Shown piece after piece: positions 31,434-39,146 of a DNA stretch of 64,000 nt (positions are counted from its first letter, which is position 1; the number at the start of each line of letters is the position of its first letter). Location of the stretch: positions 1-64,000 of the IMG/VR virus record IMGVR_UViG_3300020034_000005. One strand, 5' to 3'. Source of the stretch: a virus. The notes under the pieces were generated by a model, which had not been told where the DNA came from, made no database searches, and saw nothing but the letters and a program-made list of their open reading frames with translations. Both the position numbers and the translations under genes were made by a program.

Positions 31434-31567
31434 TCGAAAGGATGAACAACCACGTGGGAACCGCATCCGTTGGACAGGGAAATTTGGTAGCGCTCTGGCT
31501 CAGGCCGGCGCGCCCACACGGGACCGCCGCTCCTGCCGCGGCGGTCCACGCCGACGGAGAGACACCG

Positions 31568-31798
31568 ATGACCCCCGACGCAATCCTCGCCCTCTACCCC
31601 TGGACGACCGGGTCGTGCTTCCGCTGCAGCGAGGACGACGTGTTCGTCACGCACATCGACGACATCGTCACCCCCTCCGGCGACGTCTACCGGCTGAGCG
31701 CCTGCGGCAGCTGCGTCATCATCCTCGAGACCGAGCGCTGGCGGCACGCCCTCCGCAAGGGAGAGGTGTACGAGCCGGGCCTACTCGGCGCATCGTAG
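31568..31798 (+). CDS. small zinc-finger-like protein downstream of the SOS box
   Basis: A 76-residue protein. CFRC (about 17-20) and CGSC (about 51-54) are spaced like a four-Cys zinc ribbon, with IDDIVTPSGDVYRL in between. GGAGAG upstream supports ATG 31568; the frame is open further upstream but without a ribosome site. If LexA regulates the promoter at 31405, this would be DNA-damage-induced and could act as an antirepressor. The 324-base stretch 31244-31567 holds only control elements that I can support. Confidence 0.68.
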   Translation: MTPDAILALYPWTTGSCFRCSEDDVFVTHIDDIVTPSGDVYRLSACGSCVIILETERWRHALRKGEVYEPGLLGAS

Positions 31799-31816
31799 AG
31801 ACACCCCGCCCATCAC

Positions 31817-31844
31817 GCCGCCCCGCAGACCGCGAGGCGGCTTT
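31817..31844 (+). terminator. hairpin terminator after the zinc-finger-like gene
   Basis: GCCGCC (31817-31822) pairs with GGCGGC (31836-31841) followed by TTT. It closes the short rightward transcript before the attP-like region. Confidence 0.5.
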
Positions 31845-31876
31845 CCGCTGGAGACACCCTGGCGGAGGGCCCGTTT

Positions 31877-32155
31877 CTGGGGAGCGCCTGGGGAGAATCT
31901 GGGGGTGGGCGGCACCTGGGGAGAGGTGGATCGGAACCCAACGACCCACCATCGGAACTCAACGCAACGCATCGGAACAGTCAAAAGGGCAGTTCAGCAC
32001 CATCCCGCAAAACGATTGAGGGGAACCCGCAGGCCCAGGATGCACGGCTAACAAAACCCGGCGTACAGGCCGACTCGTCCGCTGTCTGAACCTCTGACCT
32101 GGGAACTCTTGCCGAGTTCCTAGATCAACTGGGGTGCTGGGGAGAATCTGGGGAG
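31877..32155. other. putative attP region with integrase arm-type repeats
   Basis: CTGGGGAG occurs at 31877, 31888, 31916, 32137 and 32148, with near copies at 31899 (CTGGGGG) and 32129 (CTGGGGTG), several spaced 11 bp. The two clusters flank about 200 bp directly downstream of the integrase gene. Between them ATCGGAAC repeats at 31930, 31951 and 31971 (spacing 21 and 20), and an inverted repeat, GGAACTC/GAGTTCC (32102-32108, 32114-32120), is a core candidate. This is the layout of attP with P and P' arms. No tRNA 3' end is evident. The region 31845-32163 holds no supported gene. Confidence 0.65.
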
Positions 32156-32163
32156 ATCCATTT

Positions 32164-33501
32164 CTAAATGGAGTCCTCGGGCGCCTCATCCGCTCCACCG
32201 GCGTCATCCGAGCCGACGTCGGGGGTGAGCCACCGGCCGAGCGCCGTCAGCCCCATTGTCCCAGACGTCGGCAAGAAGTGGGCGTAGGTCCGCAACGTGA
32301 ACGCCGGATCTCCATGGCCGAGCCACGACGCCAGCTGAGTGATCGTCTCACCGGCCGCCAGCACGATCGACGAGAACGTATGGCGGGTGACGTGAAACCC
32401 GTCCTCCCGCGGCATGGCCCACTTCTTGCGCAGCGCGCGCTTGCCCTTCGCCGTCACGCTCTCCACGACCGTCGGCTCGGGCAGCACACCCGCCCGGCCG
32501 AGCGCCGGCTTCCACTGCTTCTCATCGAAGGTCGACCGGTTGATCGCGCCCCCGGCGCCGCCGTTGATCCTGGAGGTGACCACAAGAAGACGTACTGTCC
32601 GCATCGGCCGGCTCGTCCACGCGATGTTCGGCCGGTCGGGGTCAACCCAGCGCAGCGTCACCTCGACCGTGGGGTACGAGTTCGCGTACTCCTTCACCGC
32701 CGCGGCGAGCTCTACAGGGCACGGTGCGTCACGCAGCTTCCCCCGCTTCGGCGGGGCGAACGCCAGCTTCCCCCCGACCTTCACGATCTGCCGACGGACA
32801 TGGATGATCTCACCGTCGATGTCGTCGGGGGAGAAGCCGAAGCATTCGCCCTGACGGAGGCCGGCCGCCACGCCCAGGTCCAGCAGGATCCGGTAACGCG
32901 CATCGAGCCCAGCTCGCACAGCGGCCACAGTCTCTGGCGACCAGGCCTTTGCCGTCGACGGTGGTGACGCAGGCGGCGACAAGTCCTCGTCGCGGAAAGG
33001 GTTCTCCGCAATCCGCTTCGCCTTGTGCGCGGCCTGGAGAATCGACGAGAAGTACCGCCACGTGGTGCGCACCGTGTTGACGTCGACATCCTCCTCGACC
33101 CGGATCAACCAACCCTTGATCTCGTCCGAGCCGATGCGGTTCAGAGGCATGCTGCCCATGTGCGGCAGGATGTGCTTGAACACTCGCGGGCGCATCGACT
33201 CCTTGGTCGTCGGAGGCACCCGCAGGTTCGGCCACCACGTTTTGCGCACGTACTCGTCGAGGGTGATGTTGCCGTCCCGCGGGTCGTAGAACGTGCCGCG
33301 GGTCGAGTCGGTGGCGGACGCCTTCAACCAGGCCTTGGCCGGGACTTCCTTGGTGAACGAACGGTCGCGCACTCCGGGGATCCCGGCGACCCGCCAGCGT
33401 TTGCCCTTGCCGTGCCGGTCCGTGGGAACCCGGGTCGGCTTGCCCGTCTCAGGGTCTGCGGGGCCCTTCTTGTACCAGCGGTCCTCGATATACCCGGCCA
33501 T
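32164..33501 (-). CDS. tyrosine integrase (second recombinase, phage integration)
   Basis: A 445-residue integrase. The N-terminus has an arm-binding-like basic module (GYIEDRWYKKGPADPETGKPTRVP, KRWRVAGIPG, RDRSFTKEVPAKAWL), then a SAM-like core-binding domain (about 85-185). The catalytic domain follows with R in AAGLRQGECFGF (about 213), H-x-x-R in HVTRHTF (about 371-374) and the Tyr in TLRTYAHFLP (about 404). Iterated arm-type sites lie just downstream of its 3' end. It begins MAGYIEDRW, the common start of Streptomyces integrases, inside the end of the upstream gene by 53 bases. It would integrate and, with an excisionase, excise the prophage. Confidence 0.93.
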   Translation of the reverse strand: MAGYIEDRWYKKGPADPETGKPTRVPTDRHGKGKRWRVAGIPGVRDRSFTKEVPAKAWLKASATDSTRGTFYDPRDGNITLDEYVRKTWWPNLRVPPTTKESMRPRVFKHILPHMGSMPLNRIGSDEIKGWLIRVEEDVDVNTVRTTWRYFSSILQAAHKAKRIAENPFRDEDLSPPASPPSTAKAWSPETVAAVRAGLDARYRILLDLGVAAGLRQGECFGFSPDDIDGEIIHVRRQIVKVGGKLAFAPPKRGKLRDAPCPVELAAAVKEYANSYPTVEVTLRWVDPDRPNIAWTSRPMRTVRLLVVTSRINGGAGGAINRSTFDEKQWKPALGRAGVLPEPTVVESVTAKGKRALRKKWAMPREDGFHVTRHTFSSIVLAAGETITQLASWLGHGDPAFTLRTYAHFLPTSGTMGLTALGRWLTPDVGSDDAGGADEAPEDSI

Positions 33502-33733
33502 GACGCGCCCCCTTGAACGCCGGTGAGCGCGCCGTTATGACCTCGCCACGCCACAGTTGGAACCACTGTCCCCCGGCGAGGAGCTGCGTGACGGCCGAAT
33601 TGAGAGCCGCTACCCCTTCCGGGAGGAACAGTCCGCCGGCGAGCTCGTAGTTCACCCACCCCCGGCCTTCCTTGATACGGACGGGCGCGTCCTCGGAAAG
33701 GCTGGCCGACAACTCGAAGTTGATATTGAGCAC
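33449..33733 (-). CDS. hypothetical protein coupled to the integrase
   Basis: A 94-residue protein starting with GTG 33733, with GAGGGGG six bases upstream. It begins MLNINFELSASLSEDAPVRIKEG, then WVNYELAGGLFLPEGVAALNSAVTQLLAGG. Its last 53 bases overlap the integrase start region. No domain recognised. It is the first gene of the integrase operon. Confidence 0.68.
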   Translation of the reverse strand: MLNINFELSASLSEDAPVRIKEGRGWVNYELAGGLFLPEGVAALNSAVTQLLAGGQWFQLWRGEVITARSPAFKGARHGRVYRGPLVQEGPRRP

Positions 33734-33799
33734 GATCTACCCCCTCTGGGGCAATCAGGGAGGTGGGGGACCCCTGTGGTGAAAGTGTCCGGACCCGGA

Positions 33800-33828
33800 A
33801 ACATAACCCGACTTGGGTCGGTCTTCAA
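33800..33828 (-). promoter_or_regulatory. integrase-operon promoter (leftward)
   Basis: On the minus strand, -35 TTGAAG (33828-33823) and -10 TATGTT (33805-33800) are 17 bases apart. The spacer contains CCGAC-CCAA-GTCGG, an inverted repeat that could be an operator. The start codon at 33733 is 67 bases downstream of the -10. Confidence 0.5.
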
Positions 33829-33888
33829 CGGTCTGTTATGGATCCAGTTCAGGCATCAAGTAGAACCGCAGGCCAGCGACTTGTATGA

Positions 33889-34347
33889 CTATTCGGCGTC
33901 CCGTTTTGCGCGCTCGTCGGCCTCGATCATCGCCTTCCAGCGGCGGATCTCACCCTTCTCCATGCCCGCGAGGTGGGCGACGATGACGCGCACGTCCTCG
34001 TCGTAGCCGGCGAGCTCAGTGGCCTTGTAGTTCAGAAACTGGATCGCGGCGGCGCGCTGCACCACGGTGAGCGGCCTCTGGAGGCCGAAGGAGATGGCTT
34101 CCAGTCGCTCAGGAGTGGGGGCGGTGGCAATGGAGTTCGTGGCCATCTTCTGGAAATACGGCTTGGACAGCGGGACGCCGGCTGCTGCCGAGCGGTCGGC
34201 CATCTGCCGGTAGGAGACGCCGCGCCCGTCGTCGTTGATCTCGCGGATCATCTGGCTCAGGGCGTCGCGGTCCATGTCCCTGACAAGGTTGTCGGGAAGA
34301 CCGGACGTGGTGTCGTCGCGGGTGGGGGTGGGGGCAGGTGCCTCCAT
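33889..34347 (-). CDS. phage immunity repressor-like HTH protein
   Basis: A 152-residue protein. The middle carries an actinophage repressor-type HTH: VSYRQMADRSAAAGVPLSKPYFQKM (about 43-67) followed by PTPERLEAISFGLQRPLTVVQRAAAIQFLN; the N-terminus is Pro/Thr-rich. ATG 34347 has a GAGGAG site; the frame continues upstream to a GTG (34377), but that start is less likely. It faces the Cro-like gene across a 242-base control region, and the integrase operon lies downstream. It probably maintains lysogeny. Confidence 0.85.
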   Translation of the reverse strand: MEAPAPTPTRDDTTSGLPDNLVRDMDRDALSQMIREINDDGRGVSYRQMADRSAAAGVPLSKPYFQKMATNSIATAPTPERLEAISFGLQRPLTVVQRAAAIQFLNYKATELAGYDEDVRVIVAHLAGMEKGEIRRWKAMIEADERAKRDAE

Positions 34348-34589
34348 GCCGCTGTCTCCTCGGGTCTCATTCACACCGACTGTCTCTCGTGTAGTCCGCG
34401 CTGACTCTACAAATGGCAGGCCAGGCCGTACAACCATCGACGCACAAAGACGAATCGTCTACAGGTTGATGGTAACTAAGCGGTCGGTTCAGGGAAACTT
34501 CACTTCCGGCCGTTCGGATCTGTAGACGCAGCGGGTTTGATCTGATTCACTGTTCCCATCGAGAGCCGCACCGTTCCGATGGAGATCCT
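34348..34589. promoter_or_regulatory. divergent immunity control region between repressor and Cro-like gene
   Basis: TGTAG/CTACA half-sites occur at 34390-34394, 34407-34411, 34459-34463 and 34521-34525. The last two lie in exact 9-bp inverted copies, CGTCTACAG (34456-34464) and CTGTAGACG (34520-34528). A possible leftward promoter, TTGTAC-18-TAGAGT, overlaps the CTACA at 34407. Because the half-sites look like -10 hexamers (TAGANT), I cannot tell operators from promoters. No gene in this stretch. Confidence 0.5.
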
Positions 34590-34910
34590 TTGAACGTCCG
34601 CTATAACCTCCGCGCCCCACACATCCTGAGATGGGTGATGGATCACCCCGGGAGAGGGGTGCCCTACAGCACGCGAGAGCTCGCCAAGGAGATCGGACTC
34701 AGCTACCACAGCCTGATCGGACACCTCCTCACCGGCAAGCTCACCGACTGCCCCATCGAAGTCGCCCACCGCATCGCGGAGGTCACCGGCGTCGCCGTAC
34801 TGGTGCTTTTCGCGCCCCCAGCGTCTCCAGAACAGAACGAATCGGATCAAGACCGCAGTCGAAAGTCAGATGCGCTGCCCCCGCCCCCACCCCCAGGAGT
34901 ACCCCAGTGA
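34590..34910 (+). CDS. Cro-like / XRE HTH protein
   Basis: A 106-residue protein beginning with TTG 34590 (GGAGAT upstream). The HTH is YSTRELAKEIGLSYHSLIGHLLTGKLTDCPIEVAHRIAEVTG (about 26-66). The C-terminus is Ser/Asp/Pro-rich. It is the first rightward gene opposite the repressor, which fits a Cro-like or early regulator. The stop overlaps the next start (GTGA). Confidence 0.78.
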   Translation: MNVRYNLRAPHILRWVMDHPGRGVPYSTRELAKEIGLSYHSLIGHLLTGKLTDCPIEVAHRIAEVTGVAVLVLFAPPASPEQNESDQDRSRKSDALPPPPPPGVPQ

Positions 34911-35242
34911 CGAAGACCAGGAAGTTGGCCCAGCAGAAGCCCCCGCCCGGGGTTGTCTGGATCTACGACTACACGGACCCCGAGACCGGTGAAGTACTCC
35001 TCCCCGGAATCGCGACCCGTCTGGGCATCTCCCCGAACACCTTCCGGAAGTGGCGGATGGCCGACAAAGGGCCGAAGTCGTTCCTTCTCGGCAAGCCCGT
35101 CGCCGCGTTCATCGAGGACATAGACGCCTGGATCGCAGAGCAGGGCGGCCGGGAGTACGCGGCGGCAGTAGAGGCCCGCGCCGAGGGCCGGCCGCCGGAG
35201 CCCCGCCGCTCCACCGCCAAGCCGCTCGTACCTGCCGCCTGA
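34907..35242 (+). CDS. excisionase-like HTH protein
   Basis: A 111-residue basic protein. ATRLGISPNTFRKWRMADKGPKSFLLGKPVAAFIEDIDAWIAEQ (about 30-73) is the winged-helix (MerR/AlpA-type) pattern of phage excisionases. GTG 34907 has AGGAG upstream. It is coupled to the Cro-like gene and placed on the other side of the repressor from the integrase, a usual arrangement in actinophages. Recombination directionality factor is the best guess; a general transcription factor is possible. Confidence 0.78.
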   Translation: MTKTRKLAQQKPPPGVVWIYDYTDPETGEVLLPGIATRLGISPNTFRKWRMADKGPKSFLLGKPVAAFIEDIDAWIAEQGGREYAAAVEARAEGRPPEPRRSTAKPLVPAA

Positions 35243-35259
35243 CGCGGCAAACAGCCCCA

Positions 35260-35271
35260 ACCACCGGTGGT
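35260..35271. repeat. 12-bp palindrome ACCACCGGTGGT
   Basis: A perfect palindrome in the 98-base gap between the excisionase-like gene and the early gene block. It may act as a weak terminator stem (with GGCAGCCGGGGC nearby) or an operator. Confidence 0.35.
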
Positions 35272-35340
35272 CAGAGACCGGCAGCCGGGGCCTAGAGGAC
35301 TCCCTCACCTGCAACTACCTGCAAGCGAAAGAAGACCGTC

Positions 35341-35748
35341 GTGTCTCCATCCAACCAGAACCCTGACCCTGCCGCCTTCTTCGGCCTGGTCGAAGACATC
35401 CCTGAGCTGTCCGTGTGGGAGGCGTCGTTCGATGCCGCCGAGGACTTTCTGACGGAGACCCGTCCGGAGGGCTTCCAGGTCGAGGACATCGGCCGCCACG
35501 CCTGGGACCGCCTGCCCGAGAGGGACCGTCCGGCCGCGCTGAACGCCCTGTTCTACACGTACTGGTCGGCGATGGTGAGTGACCGCGAGGAGTTGGCCCG
35601 GTTCGAGCGGGACAACGACATGCGGGTCCTCCTCCGGGGCCGCCTGGATGAGTACGAGGACCTGGCCGCGGTCTCGATCCCCGCGCCTGCCGCCCTCGTC
35701 GCGGACATCGCAGCACTGGCCCGCCAGCTCGTCGGAGGTGCGGCATGA
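35341..35748 (+). CDS. hypothetical early protein
   Basis: A 135-residue acidic, helical protein starting with GTG 35341 and with GAAAGAAG upstream. No recognised domain. Its stop overlaps the next start (ATGA), the first of a long coupled chain. Confidence 0.78.
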   Translation: MSPSNQNPDPAAFFGLVEDIPELSVWEASFDAAEDFLTETRPEGFQVEDIGRHAWDRLPERDRPAALNALFYTYWSAMVSDREELARFERDNDMRVLLRGRLDEYEDLAAVSIPAPAALVADIAALARQLVGGAA

Positions 35749-36308
35749 ACGCCGTGAAGTGCAGCTGCATGTTCGGCCCGCGCACGGTCGACGGCGAAGT
35801 TGTCCACGAGGATGGCTGCCGGGTGACCCACCCGGTCCGTCACGCCTCCTGGCAGTCCATCCTCACGCTGGTCGCCGACCTGCCGGAGGGGACGGGTGGC
35901 ACGTCCCGGAGCATCGGGGAGTTCACCGAGGACGGCTTGGGCGGCAGTGCGATGCACGCCGCTTACACAGTGGGTCAGCCGGACGGTTCCGACACGGTCT
36001 ACACGATCACCGTGGCTGTCGAGCGGTCTGTCGACCATAACGACTCGTTCTGGGGTCCGGGCGGCACCCGTGACGGCGACGACCCGACGAAGCGGGTTGT
36101 GGTCGACGGGACGCACTACATCCTCGGTGACGACCGCCCCGGCGACACCTTCAAGGGATTCAGTGGGCACCGCTTCGACATCGAGTTCTTCGACGGCCGC
36201 ACAGTTGCCACTCGGGATCTCTGGTACCAGGGCGTGATCCCGCCGAAGTGGCGCGAGCGCTACCCCGACAACGCTCGCTTCATCCCCGCATCGGCGGTGA
36301 CGTCATGA
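35745..36308 (+). CDS. hypothetical early protein, Cys-containing
   Basis: A 187-residue protein starting MNAVKCSCMFGPRTVDGEVVHEDGC, then beta-rich (YTVGQPDGSDTVYTITVAVERSV; RVVVDGTHYILGDDRPGDTFKG; DIEFFDGRTVATRDLWYQG). Its pattern recurs in Streptomyces phages and integrative elements, but I know no function. Overlaps both neighbours by four bases. Confidence 0.78.
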   Translation: MNAVKCSCMFGPRTVDGEVVHEDGCRVTHPVRHASWQSILTLVADLPEGTGGTSRSIGEFTEDGLGGSAMHAAYTVGQPDGSDTVYTITVAVERSVDHNDSFWGPGGTRDGDDPTKRVVVDGTHYILGDDRPGDTFKGFSGHRFDIEFFDGRTVATRDLWYQGVIPPKWRERYPDNARFIPASAVTS

Positions 36309-36607
36309 GCGCCCGCAAGGCCTTGTATGCCGCGCTGATGGTGGGCGGCCCGCACTCTCCGGAGCGATCCGACCGGGCGAGCGCACGGATCGATGCCTAC
36401 CGCGCCGAGATCGTGGCCGCCACTCTCGCCGAGGTCGACCGCCTGCGCGCCGAGCTGGCCCGCCGGACTCCGGACACCTACCTGGCTGCTGCTGCTCTGA
36501 TCGAGGACCGGGCGTGCGACGCCGATTTCACCCACACCCCGCAGCACATTGCCGGGCTGCGTGAGGCCGTCGAGCTGCTGACCCGACGGGCCGGTGAAGT
36601 CCGATGA
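36305..36607 (+). CDS. hypothetical helical protein
   Basis: A 100-residue protein, two charged helices (ARIDAYRAEIVAATLAEVDRLRAELARR; IAGLREAVELLTRRAGEV) and the motif AAALIEDRACDADFTHTP. Part of the coupled chain of early genes; function unknown. Confidence 0.72.
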   Translation: MSARKALYAALMVGGPHSPERSDRASARIDAYRAEIVAATLAEVDRLRAELARRTPDTYLAAAALIEDRACDADFTHTPQHIAGLREAVELLTRRAGEVR

Positions 36608-36657
36608 GCGCCCGAGCTGACAACCTGCGCCGCCAGACCGAGGAGGCGACCTCATGA
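36604..36657 (+). CDS. tiny ORF (17 residues), translational coupler
   Basis: MSARADNLRRQTEEATS. Its ATG overlaps the preceding stop and its stop overlaps the next ATG (36654). It carries the GAGGAGG ribosome site for the next gene. It may do nothing more than keep ribosomes on the mRNA, or may be a genuine peptide. Confidence 0.4.
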   Translation: MSARADNLRRQTEEATS

Positions 36658-36869
36658 GTGTGCGAACTGTCCGCTTCCTGGACTGCGAGGGGCACGCCCT
36701 CCGCAACGACATCTCACTGTGCGGCGAGACGGAGCAGGGATTCCCCTGGGAGGCCGCCGTCGAACTGCGCCGCCGGGCTCGCTCTGAGGGGTGGCGGCGG
36801 ATCGACGGGCGCGACATTGGCCCCGAGTGTGCCGAGGTCCTCACCCAAGCGACGGAGGCGTCCCGATGA
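36654..36869 (+). CDS. small hypothetical protein
   Basis: A 71-residue protein (MSVRTVRFLDCEGHALRNDISLCGETEQGFPWEAAVELRR...), with two Cys and a basic helix (ELRRRARSEGWRRIDGRD). Resembles small Streptomyces phage proteins that carry a C-x-x-G-H motif. GAGGAGG lies upstream within the 17-codon ORF. Function unknown. Confidence 0.72.
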   Translation: MSVRTVRFLDCEGHALRNDISLCGETEQGFPWEAAVELRRRARSEGWRRIDGRDIGPECAEVLTQATEASR

Positions 36870-37078
36870 CTGCCGCCGACATCGCCCGCCTGGACGTACC
36901 GCAGGCCTCGCTGGAGCAGCAGATCGCGGAGCTGCGGGCGCACGCCGAGCAGCACCTCGCCGAGCGCGGAGAGTCCCCGTCGTCCTATCTCCTCGTCGAC
37001 TGGCACGACTTCCTCGACATCGACCCCGACCTGCGGGGCCGCAACTACACGCCACCGGAGGCGTCCGATGAGCACTGA
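36866..37078 (+). CDS. small hypothetical protein
   Basis: A 70-residue acidic protein with a helical first half (LEQQIAELRAHAEQHLAERG) and WHDFLDIDPDLRGRNY at the end. Coupled to the gene before it; its 3' end overlaps the next gene by 11 bases. Confidence 0.7.
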   Translation: MTAADIARLDVPQASLEQQIAELRAHAEQHLAERGESPSSYLLVDWHDFLDIDPDLRGRNYTPPEASDEH

Positions 37079-37304
37079 ACCGAATCTCCCCGACGTCCCG
37101 TCAGGGCCGGTGGAGTCCTCACCGGGGCCGTGGCTGGACGGCAACGGCAACACGGCGGTCCTGCACCACGTGCTGGCGCAAGCCGGAGTCGAGCTGGGCG
37201 CCTATGACCTGTCGACGCTCGCCTGGCTCGCCGGGTGGGAGTCCTCGACGGTCCTCACCATCGCCTCCTGGGTACACCGCGCATCGGCTGGAGGCCCGGC
37301 ATGA
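37068..37304 (+). CDS. small hypothetical protein
   Basis: A 78-residue protein. The N-terminal half is Pro/Gly-rich; the C-terminal half (TLAWLAGWESSTVLTIASWVHRA) resembles the short helical segment repeated in many small Streptomyces phage proteins. No function known. Confidence 0.7.
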   Translation: MSTEPNLPDVPSGPVESSPGPWLDGNGNTAVLHHVLAQAGVELGAYDLSTLAWLAGWESSTVLTIASWVHRASAGGPA

Positions 37305-37903
37305 CCGACTACCCCGAGGCGGCTGCCCGCTTCGCCCGCGAGACCCGTGGCCACGAGATGACCGTCCTGCACGACGACGGCCTGTACCGGCACCTCGTGT
37401 TCGCCGACCCTGACGGCGGCTTCTACCGCTTCGACCTGATCACCTGGCCGCACAACGCGTTCCTGCGCGGCGACGGCTTCAGCTTCGGCTTCTCGATCTA
37501 CCCGACCAAGGACATCTTCGACGTGTTCCGGGGTTCGAGCAGCGGCGGCATCAACCCCGGCTACTGGCAGGAGAAGGTGACTGCCGGGAAGGTTCAGGAC
37601 TGGTCGGAGGACCTCTTCCGCACCTGGGTGATCGGCGAGGCCGCAAAGGGCGAGAGTCGCCATCCGGGTCTGGTCGAAGCGGTCGGCAAGCAGATCCTGC
37701 ACTCGGACGAGCACAGCCTGGAGTACCGGGGCACCGCCGAGTACGCGGTTGCCTCGTTCCGCCACGGCGACTACCGGCTGCGCTTCCCGAACGACTGGGA
37801 GAAGGACTTCGAGGACTTCTCGTGGGAGTACCTGTTCGCCTGCCACGCCATCCTGTTCGGCATCCGCCAGTACGACGCCGCACGTCAGGCGGTGGCCGCA
37901 TGA
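37301..37903 (+). CDS. hypothetical protein, conserved early type
   Basis: A 200-residue soluble protein with an aromatic beta-rich first half (GLYRHLVFADPDGGFYRFDLITWPHNAFLRGDGFSFGFS) and a helical Phe/Trp-rich C-terminus (YRLRFPNDWEKDFEDFSWEYLFACHAILFGI). It has no domain that I recognise. It is one of the larger members of the coupled chain. Confidence 0.78.
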   Translation: MTDYPEAAARFARETRGHEMTVLHDDGLYRHLVFADPDGGFYRFDLITWPHNAFLRGDGFSFGFSIYPTKDIFDVFRGSSSGGINPGYWQEKVTAGKVQDWSEDLFRTWVIGEAAKGESRHPGLVEAVGKQILHSDEHSLEYRGTAEYAVASFRHGDYRLRFPNDWEKDFEDFSWEYLFACHAILFGIRQYDAARQAVAA

Positions 37904-38148
37904 CCGCCACCTTCCGGCTCCGCGTCGGCACGGACATCCGCATCGAGCACGACGACTACACCAACGCAGCCCCGGCACTCACCTTCCTGAACCCGGGCCA
38001 CCAGATCGCTGTGACCCTCCTCGCCGCGTTCGATGACGAGGACGCAGTAGCCGGAGCTGATCGGCTGGTTGCGGCCGTCAGCGAGTGGCGCGACGGAGTA
38101 CGAGCAGCCGTCGCCAAGCAGGCCGCAGCAGTGAAGGCGGCGGCGTGA
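37900..38148 (+). CDS. small hypothetical protein
   Basis: An 82-residue protein with a strand-rich start (FRLRVGTDIRIEHDDYTNAAP) and a C-terminal Ala-rich helix (EWRDGVRAAVAKQAAAVKAAA). Coupled; function unknown. Confidence 0.7.
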   Translation: MTATFRLRVGTDIRIEHDDYTNAAPALTFLNPGHQIAVTLLAAFDDEDAVAGADRLVAAVSEWRDGVRAAVAKQAAAVKAAA

Positions 38149-38324
38149 TGGTCACCCTCACGAAGCTCCCCGCCGCTGACCTCGAAGTTTTCCAACTCGC
38201 CCAGGCCGACCACCGGTTCCTCGCCGAGCACGGCCGGGAGGCGGGCTGGCAGCCCTGCGAGCGCGAGCACTACGAGGCGCTCATGGACGTCATCCACAAC
38301 CAGCGCAGGCGGAGGGCGGCATGA
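38148..38324 (+). CDS. small hypothetical protein
   Basis: A 58-residue protein beginning MVTLTKLPAADLEVFQLAQADHRFLAEHG, ending in a basic RRRR stretch. Its start shares a base with the previous stop (TGATG). Confidence 0.65.
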   Translation: MVTLTKLPAADLEVFQLAQADHRFLAEHGREAGWQPCEREHYEALMDVIHNQRRRRAA

Positions 38325-38584
38325 CGATCCTCCGCCCCGAGACGACCATCCTGGCCGCCGCCCTATGCGACCTCCCCGACGCCGACCCGGCCGTTCAGCA
38401 GCGGCTAGGCGCCGGGCTGGTCCGGGCGCTCCACGTCACCAACCGCGACCCCGACTTCGAGGACAGCTACAACTCCGGCCACGTCGAGACCGACCTCGAC
38501 GCCTGGGCGGCCCGCGTCGACACGAAAAACCACCGGCACAAGCCGCCCGCCCCGACACTCCGCCGCACCGGGGGGACCGCATGA
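38321..38584 (+). CDS. small hypothetical protein
   Basis: An 87-residue protein with an Ala/Leu-rich helix (ILAAALCDLPDADPAVQQRLGAGLVRAL) and a basic tail (KNHRHKPPAPTLRRTGG). Coupled on both sides. Confidence 0.67.
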   Translation: MTILRPETTILAAALCDLPDADPAVQQRLGAGLVRALHVTNRDPDFEDSYNSGHVETDLDAWAARVDTKNHRHKPPAPTLRRTGGTA

Positions 38585-38787
38585 GCATCCGCCGCACCCA
38601 CGGCATCGGCCCGGAGATCGTCGCCACGGAAGCCACGCTCATCGGCACCAGCGAGCTGGAGGCCCGCGACATGGCCGCCGCAGCCCGCACCGTCCGCGCC
38701 CACGCCCGTGATGAAGACGACCGCGCCATGTTGCTCGCCGTCCTCGGGCTCACCGCATACGACCGCACCAGGGGGAACCGATCATGA
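38581..38787 (+). CDS. small hypothetical protein
   Basis: A 68-residue protein (MSIRRTHGIGPEIVATEATLIGTSELEARDMAAAARTVR...), mostly helical with a basic end. Coupled on both sides; function unknown. Confidence 0.65.
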   Translation: MSIRRTHGIGPEIVATEATLIGTSELEARDMAAAARTVRAHARDEDDRAMLLAVLGLTAYDRTRGNRS

Positions 38788-39146
38788 GCACTGAGACCTG
38801 CACCTGCGGCGAGATCGCTGAGGCTGTCGAGATCGCCCGGATCCGTGAGGCTCAGACGCTGCGCCTCGACGCAGAGGTTGCCCGGCTGGCTAAGGAGCTC
38901 GCGGACACCACAGAATCCCGCGACTTCTACGCCCGCTCCGCCCGGCACATCGCGGCGAAACGGAACCTGGCCGAGGTCGTCATCTGCCTGTGGGACTCGG
39001 GCGATCTGCCCGCCGACACGGCGCTGCGAATGATCCGGTCCGCGCTCGATGTCGGGGACGTCCAGACGTTCGACGCGCTGACGGCGGCAACCACCTGCGC
39101 CAACTCCCGTACCCAGCAGGACCAGCGGAAGGCGGCGGAACTGTGA
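38784..39146 (+). CDS. hypothetical coiled-coil protein
   Basis: A 120-residue protein with an N-terminal CTCG motif and a long helix (ARIREAQTLRLDAEVARLAKELADTTESRDFYARSARHIAA). The rest is helical. Coupled on both sides. Confidence 0.7.
   Translation: MSTETCTCGEIAEAVEIARIREAQTLRLDAEVARLAKELADTTESRDFYARSARHIAAKRNLAEVVICLWDSGDLPADTALRMIRSALDVGDVQTFDALTAATTCANSRTQQDQRKAAEL

Noticed and set aside
31877-32155. Prophage ends inside the window
   Set aside because: Arm-like repeats flank both sides of the core candidate next to the integrase, so the site is unsplit. That fits free phage DNA better than an integrated prophage.
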